Notes: generated from the letters alone by a model not told the origin. A stretch of 64,000 bases of DNA from Lactobacillus sp. CBA3605 (GCF_002970915.1 NZ_CP027190.1:620001-684000); one strand, 5' to 3'; positions 41,579-50,398 are shown, numbered from the stretch's first letter. A program made the numbers and translations.

Positions 41579-41593
41579 GGTAGTGTTGAATTT

Positions 41594-41962
41594 GGGGATG
41601 TTCTGGATTCGACAGGTATAGTTTGAGTTCGGATTGCGTTTCGTAGGTTGCGTCTACGTAAAAACGCTCAGTTTAAATTATAACTGCAAAAAATAATAAT
41701 AATTCTTACGCTTTAGCTGCTTAATAAGCGCTTAACGTAGATCCTCCCAGGATCGTCCATGTTCTGGATCTGGGTCTTAAATTTAGTGGACTCACGCTCA
41801 ATACTCCCACCTGAAGTAACGAGAAGAGACTAATCAGGTTAGTCATTACTGGGTGCCCTGTCATACGGCGTTTGTAGTGATGAACTTTAAATAGTATGAA
41901 TATGAGCGTAGATATCCGAAGGGCAATATGCTTGGACGCGAGTTCGACTCTCGCCATCTCCA
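41594..41962 (+). ncRNA. ssrA: Transfer-messenger RNA (tmRNA)
   Basis: The 5' end GGGGATGTTCTGGATTCGACA and 3' end GAGTTCGACTCTCGCCATCTCCA are the classical tmRNA ends, and the acceptor arms GGGGATG and CATCTCC pair with one G-U. The tag ORF begins at GCA near 41684 and reads AKNNNNSYALAA before TAA TAA. It rescues stalled ribosomes and marks products for proteolysis. CCA is not encoded. It has its own promoter and a downstream terminator. Confidence 0.97.
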
Positions 41963-42096
41963 TTAATGAGTTTCAAATCGATACAACAAGCTCCAGAACA
42001 CTTGTTATATCGCCATTATACAGTTGTTAGTATAAGTGACGTTCGCTAATTTCAGTACTAATCATAACGACCATTAAATACTGGCAAGCTGTATGT

Positions 42097-42127
42097 AAAG
42101 TCATCTTAACCGATGGCTTTTTATTTT
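42097..42127 (+). terminator. Probable terminator after ssrA
   Basis: Arms AAAGTCATC and GATGGCTTT with a six-base loop are followed by TTATTTT. Confidence 0.6.
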
Positions 42128-42191
42128 GTCCTCATCCGCATGGTTATTAGCATAACGACATTGCGATTAGCTTTGCACTTTAGAGACACCA

Positions 42192-42229
42192 ATCCCCGCA
42201 ACTACGGCTAATAGTTGCGGGGATTTTTG
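42192..42229. terminator. Strong hairpin between ssrA and the AbrB-headed gene
   Basis: Arms CCCCGCAACTA and TAGTTGCGGGG are followed by ATTTTT on the plus strand; it can also end the converging minus-strand gene at 42281. Confidence 0.75.
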
Positions 42230-42280
42230 AGTGTTTTCCAGTCGAATTGTGACGTTTACGCCCTAACCGGTTAACACGAT

Positions 42281-43444
42281 TTATTTGCCACGTGTGATCT
42301 TACTTTCAATCCCTAAGTCGATTAACGCTTCAATCCGATCTAACAGCATCAGCAACCACCCGAAGGCCATCACAAAAGCTACCATTTCAAAGACGGTCAA
42401 TGAAAAATAGCCCACCACTTGAAATAGAACGGCCGCGACGACCAAAGCGATACCAACCCCATCTGATAAATACAAAAAGTCTTTGCTGATTTGTGGCAAT
42501 AACCACCGAATCCCGACAATTAACGCAATAATAAAATATACTAAAAAAATGGCAACTTGATCATGTAAGGCATGGTAAGCAACATTGTTGGGAAAAACGC
42601 CCACTAAGCCTAAATCAACAGCCGTTAAAGTCAACAAGGCTCTTAAAACAAAGAGTTGCCGGGACTTTGGAAAAGTACGCCGTAAACTGACAAATAAATA
42701 ATCAATTAAAGCTAACATTAATAACGCTGACAAAATCAAAGTCGCATTAAATTGCCACCCACTGGAGGCATCCGTCGTTCCTAAAAAGCTCAAGTTATGA
42801 TGCCACCAATAACGTTGATCATTGACTGCCATCGAAATCACGACGCCACTAATAATCACTAAAGTTAATACCGTCGTTAAAATGGTCGCATCCACGATTA
42901 ACGCAAAATAAATCATGGCTAAATTAATAAAAATACCAAACACAAATAAAATGATACTGGCCGTAAACCGATCAAAAGTTGCTCCTCTAAACAACATGCC
43001 TAATAGCCACATACTGCCCGTTAACACCAGCCCTAAAATCAGTGCAAAGGATAGGACAATCACGGGAAAGTTTCGCCAATAAATATTTTTAGCAAAATGA
43101 TTATTCGGATTATTCCGGTCGTGAATAAAAAAGATGGCAAATAGCAATGTTCCCATAATAACGCCCACGACAATAATCGTCGTTGCCAGTGAATCGTTCC
43201 CGGTTAATCGGACATAGTTGTGCTGTTGCCACCCACAAAACCAGTAATAACCGCAACTTGCAATCAAAGCTAGAATCAATGGCCATGCTAAAACCCGCTT
43301 TTGAAAAATACTTAAGCGAGATTCATCAAATTGTACGACTAACCGCCCCCGTTTAACGATTAACTTCGCAGTTGTTTTGTTTTCCAGTTGCAAACGTTCG
43401 CCAATATCAGCTGGAATGGTTAATTGAAAATCTTTAGCTTTCAT
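42281..43444 (-). CDS. Membrane protein with an N-terminal AbrB-like domain (DUF998-like membrane part)
   Basis: A 387-residue protein. Residues 1-42 (KDFQLTIPADIGERLQ, then AKLIVKRGRLVVQFD) look like a SpoVT/AbrB swapped-hairpin domain, normally a DNA-binding antitoxin or regulator element. The remainder has ten or so hydrophobic helices from about residue 50; a VGVFPNNVAYHALHDQVA segment near residue 285 resembles DUF998 proteins. A start-site ribosome motif GGAGG is present. Function is unknown; a membrane-tethered regulator or sensor is one reading. Confidence 0.6.
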   Translation of the reverse strand: MKAKDFQLTIPADIGERLQLENKTTAKLIVKRGRLVVQFDESRLSIFQKRVLAWPLILALIASCGYYWFCGWQQHNYVRLTGNDSLATTIIVVGVIMGTLLFAIFFIHDRNNPNNHFAKNIYWRNFPVIVLSFALILGLVLTGSMWLLGMLFRGATFDRFTASIILFVFGIFINLAMIYFALIVDATILTTVLTLVIISGVVISMAVNDQRYWWHHNLSFLGTTDASSGWQFNATLILSALLMLALIDYLFVSLRRTFPKSRQLFVLRALLTLTAVDLGLVGVFPNNVAYHALHDQVAIFLVYFIIALIVGIRWLLPQISKDFLYLSDGVGIALVVAAVLFQVVGYFSLTVFEMVAFVMAFGWLLMLLDRIEALIDLGIESKITRGK

Positions 43445-43518
43445 TTATGCCTCCAAGATAAGTCGTCTGTCTCTGATTATACCAAAGTTTATTGTTCGGA
43501 TAATCATGAATGGCAACA

Positions 43519-43550
43519 TAAACCCCCGTAACCTTGAGCGTTACGGGGGG
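43519..43550 (-). terminator. Terminator of the WxL-protein gene
   Basis: Arms CCCCCGTAAC and GTTACGGGGG with a short loop; the minus strand then reads TTTAT. Confidence 0.6.
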
Positions 43551-43571
43551 TACTAACAAAAAAGCTATTTA

Positions 43572-45047
43572 TCATTTATCAGGGGTATCTTGTAAACTCC
43601 AGTTAACCGTCCCATTATAAGCACCGGCAACCACGCCTGGTTGGACGTCTAAAAAGATCCCCTTATTAGCTGACCAGTCCGCCGTCGCATTCGTCGTATC
43701 GCTGGCACGAGCACCGGAAGCAACTAGCGTCGATTGATTGGTTATCACCTGATTATCAGCAGTCCCATCGCGATAAATCAAATTACCCTTTAACGTTGTA
43801 TTCGCCGAAGTCAACGTTGACGCAGAGGCATATAGATACCAATTAGCCCCTTTAGCTCGAGTATCATTAATGGTGACTTGCCAGTTACTCGTTGGATTAA
43901 TTAAGGTTTCTTTCACCGGGACCTCATTACTCCCAAAACTAACCTTGTCCGATACCGTGTCTAAACTCAATGTTCCCACAGACCGCGTAACGTTCAACTT
44001 CAAGTCATCGGTAGCTTTGTTATTGTTACTATCACTCGCAGATAAAGTCAAGTCAGTACTGTCCCCTTCAGCCAGGGCGGCTAACTCAGCAGCTAACCCG
44101 GTATCGCTCGATGTGATATTAATGCCATCACTAGTCTCGTCATCATCATACTTAGCCGTGATGCCGCCCTTAGTCGCTAGCCATTGGATCACCTCACTAT
44201 CACTCTTTCCCGCTAATGAGTCAATCTCATCATTGGTCAGGGCTAAATCCTTGTTATCAGCTGCTAAGGTAATCGTTCGCTGCACTGGCGCTGTCACTGT
44301 TCCACTATCACCAAACTCGTTGCTTTCAGTAATCGTCACACTATTTTTCCCAATTAAAGTTGTTCCTAAATTCAAAAAATAACCTGTACCAGCTATAACA
44401 GAAGTTGAAACACTATTAACATCACTACTAATTGTATCTCCGACAACTGTCCCAGTCCCAATAATACTCATTGAAGTCGAATACAGTACGGTCGAAATCT
44501 TAGGGGTCAAATTAGTATTCCCCGTAATCTGAGCAAAGCCATAACTAATTTTAGTCGTCGCTTCTTTTGAAGGCGTAAACGTAAATCCAATGTACAAGGG
44601 TAAATCATCTTTTAATTTCGCTAAATCCACCGTAATGGTCTGCGTCTTAGCAAGCGACATCGACGTAGCACCCTTACCATTAATTAAAGTTGGTGCCCCA
44701 GTACTAACCGTTGTCCCATCCGCAGTCATCACATCAAAGTATGCCGAAGCAAAACCACCGTCAGCACTGCTAGACATCGTCATCGAACCGGTAAATTGAA
44801 TGGAGATTTGGGTTGTCGCAGTGGTCACACGACCGCCACTCGTATTATTAGCTTTAACCGCACTAAGCGTCGGATAGGAACTGATGGTATAGCCACTCCC
44901 GGTAAGTCTTCTACCAGGTATTGTATTATAATTACTCGTCAAGGCAGTCAACGACGTGGCTGCCTGACCAACCGTCGTTAACTGCCACCCCATAAATAAT
45001 GCCAATAAAAATAAACAGAATCTTAATAATCCCCGTTTCTGTCGCAA
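43572..45047 (-). CDS. WxL-domain cell-surface protein
   Basis: A 491-residue secreted protein. The signal peptide spans about residues 1-29 (LLRFCLFLLALFMGW). A large Ser/Thr-rich beta region follows, with Ig- or cadherin-like segments. The C-terminal WxL domain (about 355-491) has the two motifs as NWQVTI and VNWSLQDTP; the first has Val in place of Leu. WxL domains bind peptidoglycan non-covalently. Most WxL genes occur in multi-gene clusters with DUF916 partners; this one stands alone. The start is a TTG 9 bases after GGAG. Confidence 0.85.
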   Translation of the reverse strand: MRQKRGLLRFCLFLLALFMGWQLTTVGQAATSLTALTSNYNTIPGRRLTGSGYTISSYPTLSAVKANNTSGGRVTTATTQISIQFTGSMTMSSSADGGFASAYFDVMTADGTTVSTGAPTLINGKGATSMSLAKTQTITVDLAKLKDDLPLYIGFTFTPSKEATTKISYGFAQITGNTNLTPKISTVLYSTSMSIIGTGTVVGDTISSDVNSVSTSVIAGTGYFLNLGTTLIGKNSVTITESNEFGDSGTVTAPVQRTITLAADNKDLALTNDEIDSLAGKSDSEVIQWLATKGGITAKYDDDETSDGINITSSDTGLAAELAALAEGDSTDLTLSASDSNNNKATDDLKLNVTRSVGTLSLDTVSDKVSFGSNEVPVKETLINPTSNWQVTINDTRAKGANWYLYASASTLTSANTTLKGNLIYRDGTADNQVITNQSTLVASGARASDTTNATADWSANKGIFLDVQPGVVAGAYNGTVNWSLQDTPDK

Positions 45048-45175
45048 AATTACTCACTCCTAATATCGTTCACTCGGTCGCTTAGTCTAATAGGTCCATT
45101 TTACACCAAAAACATTCAGTCTGTTAACTATCATGACACATGACATCCATCTTACCATGCTTAACTCAATGGCAA

Positions 45176-45211
45176 CAAAAAAAGCCCATGTTTAATGAAG
45201 CACATGCGCTC
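45176..45211 (-). terminator. Terminator of the ECF S-component gene
   Basis: Minus-strand arms GCGCATGT and ACATGGGC, one mismatch, followed by seven T. Confidence 0.65.
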
Positions 45212-45223
45212 GCATCGGCCCCC

Positions 45224-45778
45224 TTAATTGAAGCGTCGACGATTAAACCCTAATCTAACTAACAACCGATATAAAATTGGGACTACTACCAAGCACGCCA
45301 CGGCATTAATCACCGCTGCCAATAAGCTAGTAAAAGCCCCAATTACTGCTACTTTCAAGGTTGTTCCGGCCATCAGTGCCATGATCACGCCACTCCCCCA
45401 TGACGTCACCACTTTAATCACACCGGCCATGAAGGCAACCACATACAACTTAGCTAAATTATGTTCATCATATCCAACCACACGAAAAACCAAGCTAACG
45501 ACAGCCGCCAGGATAATAGCCTCTAAAATCGTTAGCCAGGCTGTGGCTGCATAGCCATTCAATACATCAAAGAGGCCTAAACCAATTGCCCCAGCGATGG
45601 CCCCATAACCAAAACCCAACAACATTACCGCAATGACCGTTAGAATATTGCCAAAATGAATAAAAGGTCGGCCAACAATTGCTGGCAACGGAATCCGAAC
45701 CACACTAATCCCAATAAATATAATTGCTGCAAATAAGCCAGTAAATACAAGTTTTCTTAATCGCTTGGTGCTTTCCAT
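45224..45778 (-). CDS. ECF transporter substrate-binding (S) component, substrate unknown
   Basis: A 184-residue protein with six hydrophobic helices. It shows the pattern of ECF S components: a basic start before helix 1 (KRLRKLVFTGLFAAI), the GRPFIHFGNILTVIAVMLLG segment and the GAIAGAIGLGLFDVLNGY glycine-rich part. It would dock on the shared EcfAA'T module, which is encoded elsewhere. The ligand, perhaps a vitamin or nucleobase-like compound, cannot be inferred; no riboswitch precedes it. Confidence 0.78.
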   Translation of the reverse strand: MESTKRLRKLVFTGLFAAIIFIGISVVRIPLPAIVGRPFIHFGNILTVIAVMLLGFGYGAIAGAIGLGLFDVLNGYAATAWLTILEAIILAAVVSLVFRVVGYDEHNLAKLYVVAFMAGVIKVVTSWGSGVIMALMAGTTLKVAVIGAFTSLLAAVINAVACLVVVPILYRLLVRLGFNRRRFN

Positions 45779-45827
45779 AAAATCCCTCTTTCAATCTTCT
45801 CTGTGATATATTTAAATTTCTCCAGCT

Positions 45828-46118
45828 TCAATAGGTTGGCACTAATCCGGTTAAGGTCTGTTCCGCAACCGCCAATAAATCATAGGCAGCCCGTGGCATT
45901 TGATACTGATGGCAAAACAAGTAATACCCCAGATCAACTGCAATTTGATGAGCAACCGTCTGACTAGCACCCGTTAAGTTTAGACGCCGGCTAGCTCGCC
46001 TAACTAGGCGTTGTAAAACTTGATCTGTTTGAATTTCTAAATTCGCATCAGCTAGCATTAATTGCATTTTGAGTCGGTCACCTGCTTGATATTTTAGCCG
46101 CACATTTGCCGTCGTCAT
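45828..46118 (-). CDS. Hypothetical protein, 96 residues, upstream of ECF S component
   Basis: Soluble, Arg- and Leu-rich protein with no signal peptide. A helical region (VLQRLVRRASRRLNL, then QTVAHQIAVDLGYYLF and AAYDLLAVAEQTL) suggests a small alpha-helical fold. I do not recognise a family. It starts after GGAG at good spacing and lies 49 bases upstream of the ECF S-component gene, so co-transcription is likely. A modulator or unrelated passenger are both possible. Confidence 0.55.
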   Translation of the reverse strand: MTTANVRLKYQAGDRLKMQLMLADANLEIQTDQVLQRLVRRASRRLNLTGASQTVAHQIAVDLGYYLFCHQYQMPRAAYDLLAVAEQTLTGLVPTY

Positions 46119-46194
46119 CTACGCCACTCCAATCTTTTTATCGGCTTTATCATAGAATCTAAACGCTTCGTTCGCAACTTAAAACACCTCAAAA

Positions 46195-46222
46195 AAAGCT
46201 GGTCTGACGGCTTTCTTACTCG
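46195..46222 (-). terminator. Weak terminator of the gene at 46351
   Basis: Minus strand AAGC...GCTT with little stem support, followed by TTTTTTT. The long T run is the main evidence. The remainder of the 230-base gap shows no gene. Confidence 0.35.
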
Positions 46223-46350
46223 GTAACAAAAAATATTATGGGTCATTTTGAAACTAGATCATCGCACCGTCAACAATTTTAGCCATCAAATCCAATTAAT
46301 TAGTTCATTAACGTAATCAAAACCACGATTAAATTTATATTAACCACCGC

Positions 46351-47532
46351 TTAATACTGCCAAGCATCGCCGGCCTGCATCGCCCACATTGTTCGATGAT
46401 ATGCCCCATCCGCTTCCGAATAATAGCCCGCAATCAATTGACCAAGCTTAACTTTAGACTGCGGATATTCTTGATAAGCCGGTACCAATCCATGCAACTC
46501 AGTTGGCGTCTGACTGGTAAAATGATACAACCGAACATGATTTTGCTTATCTATTTGCGCTAGATAAAAGAACTCATTTTTGGTACCAGTCGCTTTCAGC
46601 ACAATCGTTAACGGTTGATAGTTCCTAATCAAGTGATAGGTATACGTCACACTCGGATCATCTTCCATCCCCGCTGGTGATCCATGTGTTATCGCTAAAT
46701 AATACATCGAAATCAGGCCAACTTTTTCTTGCGTCGTCAAATAGGCTTCGTGCTTGGGCGTCAAAGTTCGCACATAGGCTGCATCCTGCTCAGCCCGATC
46801 AACCCCCGCTGATTGACTTTCCGCACGACTACTACTAGTGGTAGTCGTGGTGTCATTACTCGTCTTAGTCGCTGAACCTTGCGACTTACTTGACACCGTG
46901 GCCGATGTCGCTTGTGATTCTGTCATTGAAATACCTGCCGGACGACTAGCCAATAATTGGTCCACTTTAGTGACAACTCCTTCAGCCGGTAAGATTGACA
47001 ACGCACTAGCCAGGGTCGTCACCACTAAAAAGACACTCACACTGACGCCCAAGCCTAGTCGATGTCGTAATGCTTGTTGACCAAGTGGTGCGGGCGTCAT
47101 CATCAAGTCCACCGATTTGCTGGCCGTAGCTGGTGTCAATACTTGCAATAACTGCTGCCGCAACCGCCAATTAACCACCCAAGCTAGACTAAATCCAACT
47201 AACATCATTGCCCAACCAGCAGTGAACCAAGCCTGCTGATTGTCAAAAAAAGTCATTACATCAAGCAATTGTAAGCCAATTAGAACTAGACCAATAATCC
47301 CTAAGCCCCTACCAAGCCGGTTCCAGCCCTTTAACTTTCGATAAGCTGACGACTTTTGAATTTCACTCTTAAAGAAGAAACGCCGACTATGCCGAATTTG
47401 AGTTGGTGTCATCGTTTTATGATAACTTAATTGGTAATCAATAAGTTGGCGGCAATCAAGTTGTAATCGTATAAAATTATAGCCTGAACCCAGAACGGCT
47501 AGACTAGCAATAATGATTAAACCAACGGCCAT
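46351..47532 (-). CDS. Unknown membrane protein with Ser/Thr-rich linker and extracellular C-terminal domain
   Basis: The 393-residue protein has four hydrophobic helices (about 2-22, 75-92, 100-120 and 165-185), then a low-complexity Ser/Thr/Gln linker (about 205-245) and a globular C-terminal domain of about 140 residues that lies outside the cell by helix count. That domain has EAYLTTQEKVGLISMYYLAI and HGLVPAYQEYPQSKVKLGQ. I know no named family for it. The gene is monocistronic and starts after GAGG at 7 bases. Confidence 0.6.
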   Translation of the reverse strand: MAVGLIIIASLAVLGSGYNFIRLQLDCRQLIDYQLSYHKTMTPTQIRHSRRFFFKSEIQKSSAYRKLKGWNRLGRGLGIIGLVLIGLQLLDVMTFFDNQQAWFTAGWAMMLVGFSLAWVVNWRLRQQLLQVLTPATASKSVDLMMTPAPLGQQALRHRLGLGVSVSVFLVVTTLASALSILPAEGVVTKVDQLLASRPAGISMTESQATSATVSSKSQGSATKTSNDTTTTTSSSRAESQSAGVDRAEQDAAYVRTLTPKHEAYLTTQEKVGLISMYYLAITHGSPAGMEDDPSVTYTYHLIRNYQPLTIVLKATGTKNEFFYLAQIDKQNHVRLYHFTSQTPTELHGLVPAYQEYPQSKVKLGQLIAGYYSEADGAYHRTMWAMQAGDAWQY

Positions 47533-47621
47533 TGTTAAGCCTCACTTTCGTATTTTTGATATGTCCTATCATACCATTTAAAGCATGAAATACGTGTTTG
47601 CATCGTTCATCAAGTGCACCG

Positions 47622-47661
47622 AAAGCGGCAATCATTCTCAAAACCAGAATGACCGCCGCTT
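47622..47661 (-). terminator. Terminator of the MFS transporter gene
   Basis: Minus-strand arms GCGGCGGTCATTCT and AGAATGATTGCCGC are followed by TTT. Confidence 0.7.
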
Positions 47662-47708
47662 GCTTGTAACTATTCGATTTTTGACCACCCTCAACAGGTC
47701 TTATTTAA

Positions 47709-48878
47709 TTAACGATCCGCATCACGTAAACCTAAGAGGACCACTAAAATACCGATTAATAAGGCGCCAACAAAAATGGCGAAAATAGCGGGAATCTTGA
47801 ATCCTACGGCAATTAGCACCCCAATCAAATAAGGACCAATAGTCGCACCAATTCGACCAATTGACTGTGCAAATCCCATGCCCATCCCACGAATACTTGC
47901 CTCAAATTGACCTGGCGTGAACGCAATCATAATGCCCCATGCGCCTAACGTGAAGAACGATAACCACGCCCCACTGATTAAAAGCATCGTTTCCGAGGTA
48001 GCGACCCCAAAAACGGCGGCACTAATCATGGTTCCGAGCATGTAAATCGCTAAAACAAGCTTCCGTGGTAACTTACCAATCAACCAGGCGGCCAAGTAAT
48101 AGCCAGGTAATTGCGCTAAACTCATTAAAATCGTATAACCAAAGCTATGCACGATTGAAAATCCCCGCAACACCAAGACACTTGGCAACCATAAAAATAG
48201 CCCATAATAAACAAACATGATGACAAACCATAAAATACTCATGCAAATCGTTGTTTGCCGATATTCCGTTGACCAAATTCGCTTCAAAGCTGGGCCAAAA
48301 CCTAACTTATGACTAGTAATTGGTTTCGGATCTGGTAAGTGACGGCGCATTAATAGAGCATATACACCCATTAAGGCTGTGATTAAGACCGTCACCCGCC
48401 AGCCAAACCGTGGCATGACCAAGAACGCCAAAATTGACGCTAGAATCCAACCGAAAGCCCAAAAACTATCGACTAACACTAGCATTCGCGCTCGTTTAGT
48501 CCCAGTAAAATTATCCGCAATTACGGCCGCAGCCACTGGTAGCTCACCACCAAGACCAATCCCCGTAATCAAGCGGACCACTAAAAACCAGCCAACATTT
48601 GGTGTTAATGTTAATAATAAATTACCAGTTGAAAATAATAACAAGGTTGCAATTAACACTGGCTTACGCCCAAACTTATCGGCTAAATAACCACAGCCGA
48701 GTGCCCCAATAATCATTCCTAACGAGGTTACCGCCCCCACGGCCCCCAATTGACCCGCTGACAACTGCCAGCTTTCCTTAATGACCGGCATAATAAATGA
48801 TAATAAGGCCACATCCAATGCATCAAAAAGCCACGCAGTTCCGATTAGTAACAAGAGCCGATTGCCCTTTACTTCCAT
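47709..48878 (-). CDS. MFS transporter, aromatic acid / NiaP-like subgroup
   Basis: A 389-residue, twelve-helix major facilitator. The loop 2-3 motif GYLADKFGRKPVL and the helix 4 segment GIGLGGELPVAAAVIADNF are typical of the AAHS and NiaP-like subgroups, which carry aromatic acids, nicotinate or similar organic acids by proton symport. A NUDIX-type regulator gene lies 94 bases upstream on the same strand. NrtR proteins of this kind control NAD precursor genes in other bacteria, so nicotinate is one possible substrate; this is inference. Confidence 0.8.
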   Translation of the reverse strand: MEVKGNRLLLLIGTAWLFDALDVALLSFIMPVIKESWQLSAGQLGAVGAVTSLGMIIGALGCGYLADKFGRKPVLIATLLLFSTGNLLLTLTPNVGWFLVVRLITGIGLGGELPVAAAVIADNFTGTKRARMLVLVDSFWAFGWILASILAFLVMPRFGWRVTVLITALMGVYALLMRRHLPDPKPITSHKLGFGPALKRIWSTEYRQTTICMSILWFVIMFVYYGLFLWLPSVLVLRGFSIVHSFGYTILMSLAQLPGYYLAAWLIGKLPRKLVLAIYMLGTMISAAVFGVATSETMLLISGAWLSFFTLGAWGIMIAFTPGQFEASIRGMGMGFAQSIGRIGATIGPYLIGVLIAVGFKIPAIFAIFVGALLIGILVVLLGLRDADR

Positions 48879-48972
48879 CGTTTCAATCCCCCATGATTGT
48901 CCTAAATAACAGCGCTGTTATATTTTAGGTCTTTTTTACCTTTAAGGTGCCATCAGATTACCATGCCAAAAT

Positions 48973-49746
48973 TTAACTGTCAACTACTGTTTTCAATCGA
49001 TAGACTTTAGCCGGTCGTCCAGAACCTTGCTTTTTAGTTAGACCAATTTCATCAAATAAATGGACGTGAGTTTTGCGGAAATTGGAGTTATCAATGGCTG
49101 TAACGGATTTCCGTTGCATAATCGCATATAATTCACGCGCTTGCTTCAGGGTAAATCGGTCGCCCAAAACCAACAAAATTGTCGGTGCATACGCTAAACG
49201 ATTCCGAACTCGTGTAAAGGCTGTTCGTAAAATCAACGTATGATCCGCGGTCAATCCAGCCGTCGTCGCATACCGATCCGGATTGGCATAGTAAACCGCC
49301 CGACTCACTGAATCGGGTAAGCCTTTAAACGCCAAATTCGCTGTGACTAAATCATCGCGATCACCGGCTGGGGTTACCGTAAACCATTGGACCGCTTTAG
49401 CGCCATAGCCTGGTATTAAAGTTGGCTTAACTGGCAAATAAACCATATAGGTCAATGCTAATTCACGTTCACCACTGCCCCGATGGACATTCGTAAATGT
49501 CGCCAGTTGTTCTGTATGCAAACTTGGTAACGTGACGTCTAATTTTTCGCGTACTAAGCGTAGCGCCGCCGCATCCGCACTTTCATCCGCCCGCAAATAA
49601 GTCGTCGGTAGGCCCCATGTGTCCTTAAACGGCGCCGTTGACCGTTGCAATAATAAGACTAATAACTGTTGTGTTACCGGATCAAAACTCCAAATAACAT
49701 TGGTAATACTAATTAAAGGTCGATTGACCACTTGTGATACATTCAT
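48973..49746 (-). CDS. NUDIX-domain transcriptional regulator, NrtR-like
   Basis: A 257-residue protein from the ATG at 49746. The N-terminal NUDIX fold (about residues 10-150) has a degraded NUDIX box: REKLDV stands where REUxEE is needed, so hydrolysis is unlikely. The C-terminal winged helix (about 175-250; FTLKQARELYAIM, then SNFRKTHVHLFDEIGL and GRPAKVYRL) is typical of NrtR regulators. Those sense ADP-ribose and control NAD or sugar genes. The neighbouring MFS gene is the likely target. An upstream in-frame TTG lies inside the preceding terminator and was rejected. Confidence 0.82.
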   Translation of the reverse strand: MNVSQVVNRPLISITNVIWSFDPVTQQLLVLLLQRSTAPFKDTWGLPTTYLRADESADAAALRLVREKLDVTLPSLHTEQLATFTNVHRGSGERELALTYMVYLPVKPTLIPGYGAKAVQWFTVTPAGDRDDLVTANLAFKGLPDSVSRAVYYANPDRYATTAGLTADHTLILRTAFTRVRNRLAYAPTILLVLGDRFTLKQARELYAIMQRKSVTAIDNSNFRKTHVHLFDEIGLTKKQGSGRPAKVYRLKTVVDS

Positions 49747-49763
49747 CGTAACTTCACTCCCAC

Positions 49764-49793
49764 AAAAAGGCCACGACAATTTGCGTCGTGGCC
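49764..49793 (-). terminator. Terminator between the 54-residue gene and the NUDIX regulator
   Basis: Minus-strand arms AGGCCACGAC and GTCGTGGCCT are followed by TTTTT; the regulator ATG lies 17 bases further, so read-through or a promoter inside the 54-residue gene must serve it. Confidence 0.82.
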
Positions 49794-49806
49794 TACCATT
49801 AATAGC

Positions 49807-49971
49807 TTAATTAAATTGTTGTAAAGCTTCCACTGTCCAGCCGTTAATCGCTGATTTTTCAATGATAGCTTTTTTAATTTCCCAGACATCCGCTTTAATA
49901 TAACGTTGTCTAGCGGTCATGAGTGGAATGTCTTGATAGACCACTTGGCCTTTATTAATTGTTACACGCAC
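49807..49971 (-). CDS. Small hypothetical protein, 54 residues
   Basis: A GTG at 49971 with AAAGGA 9 bases upstream opens 54 codons, ending TAA at 49807. The product starts VRVTINKGQVVYQDIPL and ends EKSAINGWTVEALQQFN, with a helical middle (MTARQRYIKADVWEIKKA). It is basic and soluble. A clean terminator follows, which supports a real gene. No family recognised. Confidence 0.6.
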   Translation of the reverse strand: MRVTINKGQVVYQDIPLMTARQRYIKADVWEIKKAIIEKSAINGWTVEALQQFN

Positions 49972-50213
49972 TTTATTACGTCCTTTCCTAATGCTCAGGA
50001 AATTTTGTAAATAATTCTGGGTACTGATACTAGGGCATCGTACTTCATACTAAAATTACTTTAATCAAAATCTGAGATTCTTCAGTTACGTTTGGTTACT
50101 CCACATGTCCCAAACTAAGTATCAACCATACCACACCCAAAAGCTTTTAGCTAATGCTTTGACTTTAAGTTAGGTTATTTTTAAACTTTCCGCTTAAACC
50201 GAGTGCGTTTCGA

Positions 50214-50242
50214 TTGTTTCGTCAATGAAAACGTTTTACACT
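50214..50242 (+). promoter_or_regulatory. Promoter with overlapping cre-like site for the 36-residue gene
   Basis: -35 TTGTTT at 50214-50219, 17-base spacer, -10 TACACT at 50237-50242. The spacer contains TGAAAACGTTTTAC (50226-50239), which matches the CcpA operator consensus at 12 of 14 positions and would block RNA polymerase. Upstream, 49972-50213 shows nothing further. Confidence 0.5.
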
Positions 50243-50272
50243 ACAGTTAAACAATCTCGAGGAGGCTTTAAC

Positions 50273-50383
50273 ATGCGCTATTATCACTATTTAGTCTATG
50301 GCGGCATTTCCGCCGTTTATCTGGTGGCCTTATACGCCCTATATGAAATGCTACGACTGGCTTATTTTTTGTTTTTGGCTTAA
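50273..50383 (+). CDS. Single-helix membrane peptide, 36 residues
   Basis: ATG at 50273 with GAGGAGG 7 bases upstream. The peptide starts MRYYHYLVYGGI and continues as one Tyr- and Leu-rich hydrophobic helix to its end. It contains a single acidic residue (Glu25). The good ribosome site, plausible promoter and position just before a terminator argue that it is translated. No function is known. Confidence 0.6.
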   Translation: MRYYHYLVYGGISAVYLVALYALYEMLRLAYFLFLA

Positions 50384-50398
50384 TTAAATCCATGCGCC

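Noticed and set aside
43870..44382. Plus-strand 170-codon ORF opposite the WxL gene
   Set aside because: The Ser/Val-rich translation mirrors the repetitive Thr/Ser codons of the real gene.
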